Shown here: positions 43,872 to 45,061 of the stretch, in pieces | Numbering within the stretch: the stretch's first letter is position 1 | How the letters are laid out: each line of letters starts with the position of its first letter | From: Actinomycetota bacterium | GTDB taxonomy: Bacteria; Actinomycetota; AC-67 | Length of the DNA stretch: 45,061 nucleotides | Direction: 5' to 3' | NCBI GenBank assembly: GCA_040905475.1 | Contig: JBBDRM010000012.1 | Location: forward strand, 1 to 45,061 | Notes under the pieces: generated by a model | Database searches by the model: none | Told to the model about the DNA's origin: nothing | The model's input: the letters and a program-made list of their open reading frames with translations, nothing else | Made by a program: the position numbers and the translations under genes

Positions 43872-43884
43872 GGGCCAGACTTCG
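43872..43884 (+). repeat. Right copy of the 13-bp direct repeat
   Basis: GGGCCAGACTTCG matches the left copy at 42801-42813 in 12 of 13 bases. It lies 30 bp beyond the AbiEi/DUF559 stop and 25 bp before the isocitrate dehydrogenase stop. Confidence 0.4.
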
Positions 43885-43908
43885 CGACCCCGCGCCACCG
43901 TTCCGTCG

Positions 43909-44991
43909 CTACGCGTTCAGCCTGTCGATGACCGCGTCGGCGACCTGGCTGGTGCCGACCGCCGTGGGGTCGTCGCGGCGCTCCTTCAGGTCGTAGGTGA
44001 CGCTCTTCCCCTCCTTGATGACCGCCGCGAGCGCGCCTTCCAGCGCGTCGGCCGCTGCGTCCTCGGCGAGGTGACGGAGCATCAATACGCCGGAGAACAT
44101 CATCGCCATCGGGTTGACCTTGTTCTGACCCTTGTACTTCGGGGCGCTGCCGTGCGTCGCTTCGAACACCGCGACCTCGTCGCCGAGGTTCGCCCCAGGC
44201 GCGATCCCGAGCCCGCCGATGAGCCCGGCGCACAGGTCCGAGATGATGTCGCCGTACAGGTTCGGGAGCACGAGCACGTCGTACTCCTGCGGCCGCTTCA
44301 CGAGCTGCATCGACAGGTTGTCCACGATGCGTTCCTCGAACTCGATATCTGGGTAGTCCTTGGCGACCGCCTCGCAGGTGTGGAGGAAGAGCCCGTCGGA
44401 GAACTTCATTATGTTGGACTTGTGGACGGCTGTGACCTTGGCGCGCTTGTACTTGCGCGCGTACTCCATCGCAAACTTGGCGATTCGCGTCGTGCCGAAG
44501 ATCGAGATCGGCTTGATCGAGATCCCGGAGTCCTCCCGGATCTGTTTGGGTTGGATCCCGTTGAGGAAGTCGATGACCTTCTTGGCGTCGGCGGTTCCCT
44601 GCTCGAACTCGATGCCGGCGTAGAGGTCCTCGTGGTTCTCGCGGCAGATCACGATGTCGACGCCGGGGACGGCGCCGGGGATGCCCTCGTAGGACTTGCA
44701 GGGCCGCAGACAGCAGTAGAGGTCGAGTTCCTTCCGAAGAGCGACGTTGACACTGCGGAAGCCCGTGCCGACGGGGGTGGTAATGGGGCCCTTGATCGCG
44801 ACCTTGGTGGCGCGGATCGACTCGAGGACGTGGTCGGGCAATGGGGTCCCGTACTTGTCCATCACGTCGACGCCGGCGTCCTGGACGTCCCAGTCGAACG
44901 CGACGCCGGTCGCTTCAAGGACGCGGCGGGTGGCTTCGGACAGCTCGGGGCCGACCCCGTCGCCGGGGATAAAGGTCACTCGATAGGTCAT
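43909..44991 (-). CDS. icd: Isocitrate dehydrogenase, isocitrate/isopropylmalate dehydrogenase family (probably NAD-dependent)
   Basis: The 360-residue protein has FIPGDGVGPELSEA and TTPVGTGFRSVNVALRKELDLY. The Ser and Asn of this loop bind isocitrate and argue against isopropylmalate dehydrogenase. The downstream signatures are CRENHEDLYAGIE and VLPNLYGDIISDLCAGLIGG, the last being the metal-binding signature. The length and the LRKELDLY loop resemble the short NAD-type enzymes, although E. coli-like NADP use cannot be excluded. AAGGAG precedes the ATG at 44991. It oxidatively decarboxylates isocitrate to 2-oxoglutarate, which ties the TCA genes here to nitrogen status. Confidence 0.9.
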   Translation of the reverse strand: MTYRVTFIPGDGVGPELSEATRRVLEATGVAFDWDVQDAGVDVMDKYGTPLPDHVLESIRATKVAIKGPITTPVGTGFRSVNVALRKELDLYCCLRPCKSYEGIPGAVPGVDIVICRENHEDLYAGIEFEQGTADAKKVIDFLNGIQPKQIREDSGISIKPISIFGTTRIAKFAMEYARKYKRAKVTAVHKSNIMKFSDGLFLHTCEAVAKDYPDIEFEERIVDNLSMQLVKRPQEYDVLVLPNLYGDIISDLCAGLIGGLGIAPGANLGDEVAVFEATHGSAPKYKGQNKVNPMAMMFSGVLMLRHLAEDAAADALEGALAAVIKEGKSVTYDLKERRDDPTAVGTSQVADAVIDRLNA

Positions 44992-45017
44992 GGGTTCTCC
45001 TTGCGTGAGGGAGACCC

Positions 45018-45046
45018 ATTATCGGTGCGGTCACAGAGGGGAACAA
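45018..45046 (-). promoter_or_regulatory. Candidate promoter of icd
   Basis: On the minus strand TTGTTC (45046-45041) and GATAAT (45023-45018) stand 17 bp apart, a good -35/-10 pair. They would give a leader of about 20 nt containing the AAGGAG ribosome-binding site of icd. Confidence 0.5.
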
Positions 45047-45061
45047 AGTGGCGGGGGGGCC

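Overview
The window is GC-rich, gene-dense chromosomal DNA. It fits an uncultured or deep-branching actinobacterium, although a related high-GC phylum is not excluded. The reasons are GlnR-style operators, crotonyl-CoA carboxylase/reductase, a mycobacterial LpdA-like flavoprotein, a TylF-type methyltransferase, frequent GTG starts and apparently leaderless promoters. No rRNA, tRNA, CRISPR array, transposase or prophage gene was seen. The first gene is cut by the left edge.

Region 1 (1-6300) is the most unusual part. A stand-alone OmpR/GlnR-type winged-helix protein sits 5 bp ahead of a 914-aa fusion of a CPA2 (Kef/NhaS3-type) antiporter to a degenerate GlnD-like region with two ACT domains. 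Next to them are an ammonium transporter (amtB), a 37-aa small protein and an unrecognised 153-aa protein. Three of the four transcription units carry arrays of four 5-bp half-sites with an exact 11-bp period, and the proximal half-site lies exactly 10 bp from a -10 box. The fourth has a weaker version. Together they look like a compact nitrogen-responsive regulon in which the GlnD-type sensor part is tethered to an ion antiporter.

Region 2 (6283-13257) holds a GT2 glycosyltransferase, methylmalonyl-CoA epimerase, a canonical thiolase, an HTH_42 protein, a DUF2231 membrane protein, crotonyl-CoA carboxylase/reductase and an acyl-CoA dehydrogenase. These point to C4/C5 acyl-CoA chemistry of the ethylmalonyl-CoA or propionyl-CoA type.

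Region 3 (13266-18210) holds a DinB protein, a small beta-rich protein, a TylF-like methyltransferase, and a coupled set: a duplicated MgtE/SLC41 transporter, a duplicated PhoU-RCK_C regulator, and a membrane protein resembling the N-terminal module of actinobacterial metallophosphoesterases.

Region 4 (24073 down to 18217, minus strand) is an eight-gene operon. It has two thiolase-fold proteins without the catalytic cysteine, two DUF35 proteins, a VOC protein, a PPOX-fold flavoprotein, a DinB protein and an acyl-CoA dehydrogenase. It is probably a heteromeric acyl-CoA aldolase/thiolase-type degradation pathway.

Region 5 (24246-31404) has a GerMN lipoprotein, a zinc-ribbon membrane protein, birA divergent from a biotin-dependent carboxylase alpha subunit, a secreted C-terminally anchored protein and an ion-channel-like membrane protein.

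Region 6 (31409-44991) is central metabolism: LpdA-like reductase and methylmalonyl-CoA mutase, divergent from sdhC-sdhD-sdhA-[CADD-like]-sdhB; then two-subunit class I fumarase with trpS in the same operon, malate dehydrogenase, a VOC protein, an AbiEi/DUF559 protein flanked by 13-bp direct repeats, and isocitrate dehydrogenase. Succinate dehydrogenase, fumarase, malate dehydrogenase and isocitrate dehydrogenase supply much of the TCA cycle. Propionyl-CoA enters it through carboxylase, epimerase and mutase.
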